From assembly GCA_001797035.1 (NCBI GenBank), contig MGOE01000066.1, positions 6,551-17,619 of the forward strand: a stretch of DNA of 11,069 nucleotides, given 5' to 3'. Shown here in pieces: positions 1-8,250 of the stretch. How positions within the stretch are numbered: the stretch's first letter is position 1; each line of letters opens with the position of its first letter. A model generated the notes under the pieces. That model saw nothing but the letters and a program-made list of their open reading frames with translations. It was not told where the DNA came from and did no database searches. The translations under genes were made by a program, and so were the position numbers. The DNA comes from Chloroflexi bacterium RBG_16_72_14. GTDB lineage: Bacteria > Chloroflexota > Limnocylindria > Limnocylindrales > CSP1-4.

Positions 1-152
1 AGCGCACGGGCGAGGGCCGAGGCCAGGCGCGGCTCATTGCCGTTCTCGCGCGCCCGGATCGCCCGACCGACATCGGCCCCGGCGTTACCGAGTTGCTCGG
101 CGAGCGTCATGGTTCCCCAGCGGTCGAGCGTGAGGTCGGGGTGGAACTTCAC
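1..152 (-). CDS. Small helical protein of unknown function, partial (3' end outside window)
   Basis: The frame starts at a GTG at 152-150 and stays open to the left edge, giving 50 codons. It begins VKFHPDLTLDRWGTMTLAEQ and continues as an amphipathic, Ala/Arg-rich helical stretch. From memory this N-terminus (KFHPDLTLxxW, then L-x-E/Q-Q-L-x-N-x-G) matches a small family of uncharacterised, probably alpha-helical proteins that often sits beside DUF5674 genes. The start codon overlaps the stop of the upstream DUF5674 gene as GTGA, so the two are probably translationally coupled. No function is assigned. No Shine-Dalgarno is obvious, as expected if ribosomes re-initiate at the overlap. The rest of the protein lies outside the window. 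Confidence 0.7.
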   Translation of the reverse strand, partial: MKFHPDLTLDRWGTMTLAEQLGNAGADVGRAIRARENGNEPRLASALARA

Positions 153-493
153 GGCCCCACCACGCGACCGACGAGCTCCGCGATGGCCACCCGGACCTCA
201 GGGTCCTCGACCGACCGCGTGCGGTTCCCCTGGCCTGGGCGGAGGTTGACCATCGAGTCGAACTCGAGGAAGCCCGGCGTCCCGTGCTCGGCCGGGTAGA
301 GGTTGATGCCCCAGAGGTCGATCTGGGCAGACCCGGCATCGAGGAGGAGTGCCTCAAGGTCGCTGTGCATGCCGGCATCGACCGCGAGGAGCCCGCGCCG
401 GACGTCGGCGACGCCCTTCACGAGGTCGCCGAAACTGGCCTCGGCCATGGCCAAGAGATCTGCAACGGTGATCTGCCCGGCGACGATCTGCAC
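149..493 (-). CDS. DUF5674 family protein
   Basis: A 114-residue protein starting at GTG (493-491). It carries the family's conserved stretches: a T-x-x-(D/E)-L-x-x-M-A-E start, FGDLVKGVADV near residue 21, LAVDAGMHSDLEALLLDAGS near 36-55, LWGINLYP near 60-67, FDSMVNLRPGQGNRTR near 78-93 and VEDPEVR near 95-101. Length and motif order agree with what I remember of DUF5674, a small bacterial family without known function. The conserved acidic and Arg/Asn residues (DSM-x-N-x-RP-x-QGNR) suggest a binding or active site, but that is inference. It overlaps the next gene (1-152) by four bases, so the two are read as one operon. No strong ribosome-binding site precedes the GTG; family alignment supports this start. 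Confidence 0.85.
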   Translation of the reverse strand: MQIVAGQITVADLLAMAEASFGDLVKGVADVRRGLLAVDAGMHSDLEALLLDAGSAQIDLWGINLYPAEHGTPGFLEFDSMVNLRPGQGNRTRSVEDPEVRVAIAELVGRVVGP

Positions 494-950
494 GGCTTGA
501 TGTTCGCGGCCCCGGACGTTCCGCGCAAGCGAGCGGCCCGGCAGCCGCTAGAGGCGCGACCGTCCTGCCGTGTGTTCCCGGCGGACGTTCACGCGCCCGC
601 GTACAACGCGAGCGGATCGGCCCCTTTGGTTTCCGAGCCCCCCGTCCGTCCGAGGGCGCCAGTTCATGCCCAACCTTGTTAACCATTCGCGGTCCCCATC
701 CACCACGACTGGGCTTCTGCCCACGCCAGCGCGGCGGATGACGACTCGGACAGGGCGACCGAGCGGCTGACCTCGGCCGCCTCCGCGTCGGTCGGCGGCA
801 CGCCCCACGTACGGATGGCCCGCAATTCGGTGGCAACTCGGCCATGAGCGCCGCATCGGTCGACAGGCTCGGCTCTCGGGCCCCGGGACATGGTGGGCAG
901 CGCGTCAACGCCCGGCGCAGGACTCGGGTGCAGCAGCCGGCCCACGCTCC
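494..950. other. Gene-poor gap, 457 nt, with possible decayed ORF and one 19-bp repeat
   Basis: No protein family is recognised here. On the minus strand one frame from an ATG at 891 to a TAA at 679 reads 70 residues (tail VSRSVALSESSSAALAWAEA, then QSWWMGTANG) with GC-rich third positions in its second half, but it lacks a ribosome-binding site and I match it to nothing. A second minus-strand frame ends in ADPLALYAGA before a stop at 589-591 and carries the 19-bp repeat. The stretch immediately upstream of 493 should hold the promoter of the DUF5674 operon; no clear -35/-10 pair was found. Confidence 0.4.
600..618 (-). repeat. 19-bp intergenic repeat, copy 1
   Basis: CGTACAACGCGAGCGGATC on the plus strand. 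It differs from copy 3 (4233-4251) at 2 of 19 positions and from copy 2 (2421-2439) at 3. Read on the minus strand it encodes DPLALY, followed four codons later by a stop (589-591). Confidence 0.5.
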
Positions 951-1618
951 TCAGAGCCCCCAGAACGACCCGGACAGCCCTACCCCGCGCAAGTAGTCGT
1001 GGGCGGCGGACGGATCGCGTCGGGTATAGCCGCGATCGAGTCGTCCTGCGTACCAGCCGCTCGCCAAGCGCCACACCGTCGCGAGGTCCGTCGTGTACCC
1101 GCGCTGCCGGCCATGCCGCGCCAGCCAGGCGTCGAGGCAGGTGTCGTTGCAGAACACCCGCTGGTTGCCGCACGTGAAGACGACGTCGTCCCACATGCGC
1201 GAAGCCGGGACGAGGAAGTGAGCGAGCTGGTCGCCGTCGGGCGGCCCCGCGCGGTCGACTACCCAGGCATGCGCTCGTCCGCAGCCCTGGCACGTGGTCG
1301 CGACGAGGACCTCGGGCTCGTCAGGGAAACGAGGTGGGGAATCGCGAACGAGTCCCAGATGCAGCCGCCCCACCACAGGGTTCGCGCGCCCTTCACCGAG
1401 AACCCCAAGTCAACGGTCGAGAAGGGGTGGGCGAGCGCGATGCGCCGGTCGGCATCGAGCGCGAGGTGGCGGGCGGCGGCGAGCTGCCGGAGGCCGCTCT
1501 CGATCTCCGCTTCGCTCGCCCCGTTGGCCGCGGCGAGTGCCGCGGTGTCGGGGGCTCGACCCGTCGAGGCAAGGGACGTGTAGATGGAGAGCCGGAGGTT
1601 CTCGAGGTCGAGTGTCAT
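951..1618 (-). pseudogene. Organomercurial lyase (MerB)-like protein, split by a frameshift
   Basis: Two minus-strand frames together make one protein of about 222 residues, the size of the MerB family. The first (start ATG 1618, preceded by GGATGG) gives an N-terminal helical, winged-helix-like part, then HPFSTVDLGFSVKGARTLWW and GGCIWDSFAIPHL. The second continues with CQGCG, HFLVPASRMWDDVVFTCGN and ends in LGLSGSFWGL-stop. In MerB the reaction is protonolytic cleavage of the carbon-mercury bond by two Cys and one Asp. Here C86-x-x-D89 of the first frame aligns by motif with MerB Cys96/Asp99, and a Cys in the WDDVVFTC segment with Cys159, so the catalytic set looks present. The frames meet at about 1321-1330 (plus strand GGGAAA); one missing base would join them. 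Either a decayed gene or a one-base sequence error. Many family members are not mercury enzymes, so the substrate is open. It lies 48 nt downstream of the DHFR-family gene, probably the same transcript. Confidence 0.75.
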
Positions 1619-1666
1619 GGCGCCATCCTATGCGGCGCCTCAGGTTGTCGAGTGCCACTCGAGCGC

Positions 1667-2269
1667 TCAGCCGGCGGTCCCGAAGGTCACGCGGCCGGCA
1701 GGTCGATAGGTCTGGATCGTCACGCCGGACGGCGTGGACCGCGACTCGACCAGCGCCAGGTCGTGCGTCTGGCCCTTCTCCGGGAACAGCCGAAGGCCGT
1801 CGCCCACCACGACGGGGTAGAGCTGCAGGTGGAGCTCGTCGACGAGGTCGCGCTCGAGCAGCCACCGGAGCAGCACGCCGCTGCCATGGACCTGGAGCTC
1901 GCGCCCGGGCTTGGCCTTGAGCTCGCGCACCGCCGCCTCGACATCGCCGTCGATGACGTGGGTGTTGTGCCAGGTCGGGTCCGTGAGCGTGGTCGAGGGC
2001 ACGTACTTGGGGAGGACATTGATGACGTGGCCCACCGGATTGTCGTCGTGAAGCGGCCAGTACGGCTCCCAGATCTCCCAGGTCTTGCGCCCGAGGAGCA
2101 GCGCATCCGCTCGCTCGAACACCGAGGTGATGAAGCGCCAGACCTCCGCGTGCCCGTGCCCGGCCACCCATCCGCCGCGCTCGAACCCGCCTCGCCGGTC
2201 CTCGTCGGGGCCCCCGGGACCCTGGTACACGCCGTCCACGGTCAGCATCATCGTGGCCGTCAGCTTCAT
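1667..2269 (-). CDS. Dihydrofolate reductase / RibD C-terminal domain family protein
   Basis: A 200-residue protein of the RibD_C/DHFR-like fold. It starts with strand MKLTATMMLTVDGVYQG, continues with GRKTWEIWEPYWP at 60-72, NVLPKYVPS at 84-92, VHGSGVLLRWLLERDLVDEL at 127-146 and LQLYPVVVGDGLRLFPE at 148-164. This order of motifs is typical of the many actinobacterial and chloroflexal 'dihydrofolate reductase family' proteins, presumed NAD(P)H-dependent reductases whose substrates are mostly unknown; it is not the housekeeping folate enzyme. Two ATGs are possible (2275 and 2269). GGGAG lies 8 nt before the 2269 ATG but only 2 nt before the 2275 one, so 2269 is chosen. It is followed after 48 nt by the broken MerB-like gene on the same strand. 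Confidence 0.85.
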   Translation of the reverse strand: MKLTATMMLTVDGVYQGPGGPDEDRRGGFERGGWVAGHGHAEVWRFITSVFERADALLLGRKTWEIWEPYWPLHDDNPVGHVINVLPKYVPSTTLTDPTWHNTHVIDGDVEAAVRELKAKPGRELQVHGSGVLLRWLLERDLVDELHLQLYPVVVGDGLRLFPEKGQTHDLALVESRSTPSGVTIQTYRPAGRVTFGTAG

Positions 2270-2420
2270 GGTCATCGCTCCCGGCAAGTGATCGTCGAAG
2301 GCTAGACGACCATTCGGACGGAGACTCATCGGCGAGCCGGGAAGGTCTCACGGCCGCGTCGAGGCGCCGGACCGTCAGCCGGCAGGATGGCACGCAGGCG
2401 ACATCACGAGATGACCCTCG

Positions 2421-2439
2421 CGTACCAGGCGAGCGGGTC
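2421..2439 (-). repeat. 19-bp intergenic repeat, copy 2
   Basis: CGTACCAGGCGAGCGGGTC on the plus strand, 3 of 19 mismatches to each of the other two copies. The minus strand reads DPLAWY, followed five codons later by a stop at 2404-2406. Confidence 0.5.
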
Positions 2440-2617
2440 CCCATGTGACCGCCGTTCCCAAGTGTGGCCTTTCGGGTTCGGTACCACGCTCGGCTTGCAG
2501 CCGCCTGCGTCGGCCGGTCACCGGGAGGAACGGCCCTCGACCGGCGCGACATGTCGGCGTAGCGTTGGATCAAACCGGGCACCCGCGCGTCTCTAGGTGC
2601 CTCTCTCCTCGACGAGG

Positions 2618-2625
2618 AAAGGAGG
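2618..2625 (+). promoter_or_regulatory. Strong ribosome-binding site that fixes the Ddn-like gene start
   Basis: AAAGGAGG is close to a perfect Shine-Dalgarno sequence. It lies 6 nt before the ATG at 2632, 3 nt before a GTG at 2629 and 12 nt before an ATG at 2638, so the ATG at 2632 is the best start. Confidence 0.8.
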
Positions 2626-2631
2626 CCGGTG

Positions 2632-3090
2632 ATGGGCATGATGTATGGGCACTTGGAAACCAATCCCCACGGCGCCGCCGGCGGCCGTCCGGCGTCCTAC
2701 GTCCGTCCCGGGGTGTTCCTGGCCAAGGTCCTGAACCCGATCGCGGTCGCCCTCGGCCGGAAGACCGTCCTCCTCGTGCGGGGGCGGAAGACCGGGAAGC
2801 TCCTCAAGGTGCCGATGGATCTGCCCTTCGAGTGGAACGGGACCCGCTATCTCGTCTCGCCCCGAGGCGAGACGCACTGGGCTCGGAACCTGCGAGCGGC
2901 CGGTGAGGCGGACCTGCGCACTCGTCGCGTCCTCGAGCACATCCGCGTCGTCGAACTCCAGGGCGCGGAGCGCGACGCGGTCGTGAAGACCTACGCGAGC
3001 ACGATCACCTGCAACTGCCGGCGCTCGATGCAGCTGCTTCCCGACCCGGCCGACCACCCGGTCTTCCGGATCGAGCCGACCGCCACCTGA
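2632..3090 (+). CDS. Deazaflavin (F420)-dependent nitroreductase-family protein, Ddn-like
   Basis: A 152-residue single-domain protein of the F420H2-dependent reductase group (PF04075, the family of mycobacterial Ddn). Features that show this: an N-terminal helix leading to FLAKVLNPIAVALG, the first strand VLLVRGRKTGKLLKVPMDL (about 45-63) with the R-G-R-(K/R)-(T/S)-G hallmark, a core strand NGTRYLVSPRGETHWARNLR (about 68-87) and a C-terminal VFRIEPT. Members use reduced F420 to reduce quinones, nitro compounds or other activated substrates; the substrate here is unknown. An odd point is the TCNCRR segment near residues 123-128, not obviously part of the family pattern. It is transcribed rightward and converges with the hydrolase that ends at 3139. 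Presence of this family implies, but does not prove, that the host makes F420. Confidence 0.85.
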   Translation: MGMMYGHLETNPHGAAGGRPASYVRPGVFLAKVLNPIAVALGRKTVLLVRGRKTGKLLKVPMDLPFEWNGTRYLVSPRGETHWARNLRAAGEADLRTRRVLEHIRVVELQGAERDAVVKTYASTITCNCRRSMQLLPDPADHPVFRIEPTAT

Positions 3091-3138
3091 GGCGCCCCGG
3101 CAATCGTGCTGTCCCGGTCCAAGTGGTGGAGCCCGTCG

Positions 3139-4071
3139 CTATGCCGCCGAGACGGTGCGGATGAACTCGGTTATGGCAGCGGTTCCGGCCCCCGGCTGCT
3201 CCACGAGGACCATGTGCCCGGCACCAGGGATCGTCATCAGGCGGGCGCCGGGAATAGCGCGCTGCGCCTGCAGCGGATCGTTGTGAGCTTCATCGACCCC
3301 CGCGGTCTCGTCCTCACCGACGATGATCAGGGTGGGAGCCTGGATGCGCACGAGCAGCTCGCGCGGATTGCCTGGATGACCGAACACCTCTCGGAGCATC
3401 GGCATCGCCTCGGGCACCACCTGCGCCATGAACCGCTGCCGCCACTTCTCCCGGTCCTCTGCGCGCGTCGGGTCGGACATGAAGGTCGTGCCGAGCATGT
3501 TGCGCATGACCTGCTCGGTCACGCGCCGCCGGACCGCGGCACCGATCGGTCCCAGCGGATGGCTGGCACGCACCATCCAGCCGAGCAGGTCGACTTGCCG
3601 CAGATCGGCGCTGGAGAGGCGTCGCGTGCTGAGTCCGATCAATACCAGCGACCGCACACGATCAGGGTGTCGAGCCGCCAGACGGATGCCGACGAACCCG
3701 CCGAGCGACGCTCCCACCCAGTGACAGCTGTCGACGCCCAGCCGGTCGAGCAGCGCGACCGCGTCCTCGTAGAGTCCCTCGGTCCCCAGCAGGCGTCGCG
3801 ACGGCTGTTGAGCGCCGAAGCCGCTGTCGCCCTGGCCGCGGTGGTCGTACCTGATGCACCGGTAGTCACCGCTCAGCGCGGCGAACGGCGCGTCGAACAA
3901 CCCCCGGTTGGTGAAGAGTGCCGGCGAGAACACGACCGTCCCGGCCCCGACGCCGGACTCCTCAACGCGCAGGCCCGTGCCGTTGACGGAAGCGGTCCAC
4001 TCGCGCTTCGCGGCTTGCGTGCCAGGGCGCTCGCCCTGCTCGACGCGAATTGGGTCCTGCAACCGCTGCAT
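3139..4071 (-). CDS. Alpha/beta-fold hydrolase
   Basis: A 310-residue protein with the full alpha/beta hydrolase layout. The strand YRCIRYDHRGQGDSG (about 70-84) precedes the nucleophile elbow VGASLGGFVG with Ser122; APTLIIVGEDET holds the likely acid Asp254; IPGAGHMVLVEQP holds His286. The lid region (about 150-230) is helical and Arg-rich. The usual HG oxyanion motif is replaced by SPALFTN. The closest family I can name is the enol-lactonase/epoxide-hydrolase-like group (PcaD-type), but substrate cannot be assigned. The start is taken as ATG 4071, with GGAGG 5 nt upstream; a GTG at 4077 is also in frame. The first 28 or so residues are not part of the conserved fold. It is divergent from the P450 unit at 4396 and convergent with the Ddn-like gene. 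Confidence 0.85.
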   Translation of the reverse strand: MQRLQDPIRVEQGERPGTQAAKREWTASVNGTGLRVEESGVGAGTVVFSPALFTNRGLFDAPFAALSGDYRCIRYDHRGQGDSGFGAQQPSRRLLGTEGLYEDAVALLDRLGVDSCHWVGASLGGFVGIRLAARHPDRVRSLVLIGLSTRRLSSADLRQVDLLGWMVRASHPLGPIGAAVRRRVTEQVMRNMLGTTFMSDPTRAEDREKWRQRFMAQVVPEAMPMLREVFGHPGNPRELLVRIQAPTLIIVGEDETAGVDEAHNDPLQAQRAIPGARLMTIPGAGHMVLVEQPGAGTAAITEFIRTVSAA

Positions 4072-4232
4072 GACCACCTCCGGCGTAGGCGGGGTGGGGT
4101 TCGCCAGTGGCTCGGCGCGGTCCCGGCGGCCATGGTGTGGGCCGCGCGTCAGAGCCTCCCGCTGCCCGAAAGCGTGCGCGCGGCGGGCTTGACAGACTAG
4201 TGGCAGACGGCCCAGTTACGCCGCGACGCCGA

Positions 4233-4251
4233 CGTACCACGCCAGCGGATC
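4233..4251 (-). repeat. 19-bp intergenic repeat, copy 3
   Basis: CGTACCACGCCAGCGGATC on the plus strand. The minus strand reads DPLAWY, followed five codons later by a stop at 4216-4218. It differs from copy 1 at 2 and from copy 2 at 3 of 19 positions. Confidence 0.5.
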
Positions 4252-4382
4252 GGGTCGTCAAGCCCTCCAGGACCGTCCGGTGGCGCTTCTTCACGGCCAA
4301 CTGCCAAGCGTCGATGAGGCTGTCCGGCCGTCACAGGCCGTAGGGCTCAACTCGCTCGGCAGTACGATGCCCGCACTCGAAC

Positions 4383-4388
4383 GAGGTG
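4383..4388 (+). promoter_or_regulatory. Ribosome-binding site for the leader reading frame
   Basis: GAGGTG lies 7 nt before the ATG at 4396. The P450 start at 4461 has no comparable site of its own, so this site probably serves both through coupled translation. Confidence 0.5.
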
Positions 4389-4395
4389 CGTCCCG

Positions 4396-4464
4396 ATGAA
4401 CGTCGCCGGCATCCTCCGCGCGAAGGGCGCGGACGTTCTTGCGATCCGGCCGGGCGCGGCATGA
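4396..4464 (+). pseudogene. Truncated 5' end of a CBS-domain gene, now a 22-residue leader
   Basis: A 22-codon frame reads MNVAGILRAKGADVLAIRP and then GAA-stop. The pattern (V-x-x-I-L-x-x-K-G-x-(D/E)-V-x-x-(I/V)-x-P) is what CBS-domain proteins typically begin with; after the P one expects D-A-(T/S)-V and the rest of the domain, but here a TGA follows. The frame has a good ribosome-binding site. Its stop overlaps the P450 start as ATGA (4461-4464), the classic arrangement for coupled translation. The simplest reading is that a deletion or insertion joined the beginning of a CBS gene to a P450 gene. A functional leader peptide is the alternative. The match to CBS rests on a short stretch and on memory. 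Confidence 0.55.
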
Positions 4465-5636
4465 GCTTCGACCACCATGACCCGCAGTTCGTCAGGGATC
4501 CCGAGAGCGTCTTCGGGCCGATCCGGGAGGAGCATCCGCTCCTGCACTCGGACCTGTACGGCGGCTTCTGGTTGATCACGCGCTATGACGACGTGGTCGC
4601 CGCGGCGCTCGATCACGAGTCGTTCACCTCGGCCGTCGTCGGCACCACGGTGATCCCTCCCTCACAGCCGCGGGACCACCCACTGCTGCCGATCGAGCTC
4701 GACCCACCGGAGCACACTCGGTATCGCGCGCTCGTCAACCCGCTGTTCGCCAAGCCTCGGATCGACGTCATGCGCCCCGAGCTCGACGCGCTCGCGACGA
4801 GGCTGCTCGAGCCGATCGCGCGCAACGGCGGCGGCGACGTCATGGCCGAGTTCGCCCACCCCATGTCGCTCGGCTCGCTCGCGCGGCTCATGAACCTCCC
4901 GGAGGAGGACGAGGAGCGCTGGTTCGACTGGGTCGAGCGGATGTTCTCGAGCGCCCTGCTCGACAAGGACGACCAGGCCAGGGCGGTGCGCGACGCGGAG
5001 GCCTACATCGACGGGTTGATCGCGGACCGCAGGCGGGAGCCCCGCGACGACTTCCTCGGGACGCTGCTCGAGGCCGAGGTGGAGGGCCACCGCCTGTCCG
5101 ACCTCGAGCTGCGCCAGTTCGGCGTCCTGATGCTGCTCGCGGGCTACGAGACGACGTCGGGCACGATGGGCATGAGCCTGCTCCACCTCGCGCAGCACCC
5201 GGAGCAGCGTGCGCAGCTGTTCGGCGACGCGGACGGGCTCGCGCACATGGCGGTCAACGAGCTCCTGCGCTTCGTGTCGCCGGTGCAGGTCTTTGCCCGC
5301 AACGCGGCGCGCGACGTCGAGCTCCACGGCCAGACGATCCCGGCCGGCGATGTCGTCCTGCTCGCCTACGGCGCGGCGAACCACGACCCGGGCGCGTTCG
5401 AGCATCCCGAGCGCTGCATCCTCGACCGCCACCCGAACCGCCACGTGGCGTTCGGCCACGGTCGCCACCTGTGCCTGGGCTCGAACCTCGCCCGACTCGA
5501 GCTCACGATCATGATCGAGCGCTTCGCCGACCTGTTCCCGGAGTTCCGGGTCCATCCCGAGCGTCCGCCGACGTGGAAGCCGCGGGGCGACGTTCGCGCC
5601 CTGGCGTCGCTTCACCTGATCGCCGCAGCTCCATAA
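4461..5636 (+). CDS. Cytochrome P450
   Basis: A complete bacterial class I-type P450 of 391 residues, a heme-thiolate monooxygenase expected to be soluble and to need a ferredoxin/reductase, none of which is encoded beside it. Visible hallmarks: substrate-entry region around LPIELDPPEHTRYRALVNPL (76-95), with the C-helix His/Arg that contact heme propionates; I-helix LLAGYETTSG with the oxygen-activating acid-Thr pair at 230-231 (E instead of the usual D); K-helix NELLR (E267-x-x-R270); and the heme loop FGHGRHLCLG (331-340) with Cys338. MSFDHHD at 4461 is the start expected from family length; an in-frame ATG at 4386 would add 25 residues unlike P450s. It has no Shine-Dalgarno of its own and overlaps the CBS-like leader by ATGA. 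Substrate and CYP family cannot be assigned by eye. Confidence 0.93.
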   Translation: MSFDHHDPQFVRDPESVFGPIREEHPLLHSDLYGGFWLITRYDDVVAAALDHESFTSAVVGTTVIPPSQPRDHPLLPIELDPPEHTRYRALVNPLFAKPRIDVMRPELDALATRLLEPIARNGGGDVMAEFAHPMSLGSLARLMNLPEEDEERWFDWVERMFSSALLDKDDQARAVRDAEAYIDGLIADRRREPRDDFLGTLLEAEVEGHRLSDLELRQFGVLMLLAGYETTSGTMGMSLLHLAQHPEQRAQLFGDADGLAHMAVNELLRFVSPVQVFARNAARDVELHGQTIPAGDVVLLAYGAANHDPGAFEHPERCILDRHPNRHVAFGHGRHLCLGSNLARLELTIMIERFADLFPEFRVHPERPPTWKPRGDVRALASLHLIAAAP

Positions 5637-5652
5637 CCGCCGCGGACGGCGG
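5637..5652. terminator. Hairpin between convergent genes, possible bidirectional terminator
   Basis: CCGCCG/CGGCGG form a perfect 6-bp stem around a CGGA tetraloop, starting at the base after the P450 stop and 10 nt from the stop of the convergent UvrA-like gene. There is no U-run on either side, so it is at best a partial or factor-assisted terminator. Confidence 0.4.
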
Positions 5653-5662
5653 GCGGGGTCGA

Positions 5663-8086
<2,424 letters not shown>

Positions 8087-8208
8087 CCGGCCACGGTAGC
8101 AGGCACCCGCCGTCCGGTCCGCGACTCCGTCGGCGGTGCCGGCGACGAGCTGGTTGCCGCCCCAACGCCTTGATGCCCTGAGGCCGTCCATGGGCGCCAC
8201 CGGCGACG

Positions 8209-8225
8209 CCTCGCGTGGAGCGAGG
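8209..8225 (-). terminator. Hairpin downstream of the multiheme cytochrome gene
   Basis: CCTCGC and GCGAGG pair perfectly (6 bp) around a 5-nt loop, 25 nt past the stop codon of the cytochrome gene in the direction of transcription. No U-run follows, so termination is only a possibility; it could also protect the operon's mRNA end. It sits in the 164-nt gap before the UvrA-like gene, which otherwise shows nothing. Confidence 0.3.
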
Positions 8226-8250
8226 ACCGACCCGCCGCCTGCTCCAGCCG

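Larger units (their letters stand above)
2270..2631. other. Intergenic region between divergent genes, with one 19-bp repeat
   Basis: This 362-nt stretch separates two genes that point away from each other (DHFR-family leftward, Ddn-like rightward), so it should contain both promoters. I find no convincing promoter pair. On the minus strand one open frame reads into DPLAWYARVIS and a stop at 2404-2406, across repeat copy 2; it looks like the tail of a decayed gene. The only strong signal is the ribosome-binding site at 2618-2625. Confidence 0.4.
4072..4395. other. Intergenic region between divergent genes, with gene remnant and 19-bp repeat
   Basis: This 324-nt stretch lies between the leftward hydrolase and the rightward P450 unit. 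On the minus strand about 4260-4325 reads like real coding sequence (SLIDAWQLAVKKRHRTVLEG); after a frame change it would continue into RPDPLAWYVGVAA and a TAA at 4216-4218, across repeat copy 3. This suggests the tail of a decayed minus-strand gene, family not recognised. Near the P450 unit, TACGAT at 4363-4368 could be a -10 box, but no good -35 lies at the right distance. Confidence 0.4.

Noticed and set aside
1318..1335. Programmed -1 frameshift in the MerB-like gene
   Set aside because: The TTTCCC stretch is not in the correct phase for a slippery heptamer in the upstream frame, and no stem-loop or pseudoknot is evident; a plain indel is simpler.
2455..2500. GGTTCGGTACC as a tRNA T-arm
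   Set aside because: The flanks do not pair into a T-stem and no acceptor, D or anticodon arm fits around it.
4189..4194. TTGACA as a -35 box for the P450 unit
   Set aside because: No -10-like hexamer lies 16-19 nt downstream, and it sits about 200 nt from the first start codon.
4386..4460. Earlier in-frame start for the P450, adding 25 residues
   Set aside because: The extra residues are Arg-rich and unlike P450 N-termini, and they overlap the CBS-like leader in another frame; the ATG at 4461 gives normal length.
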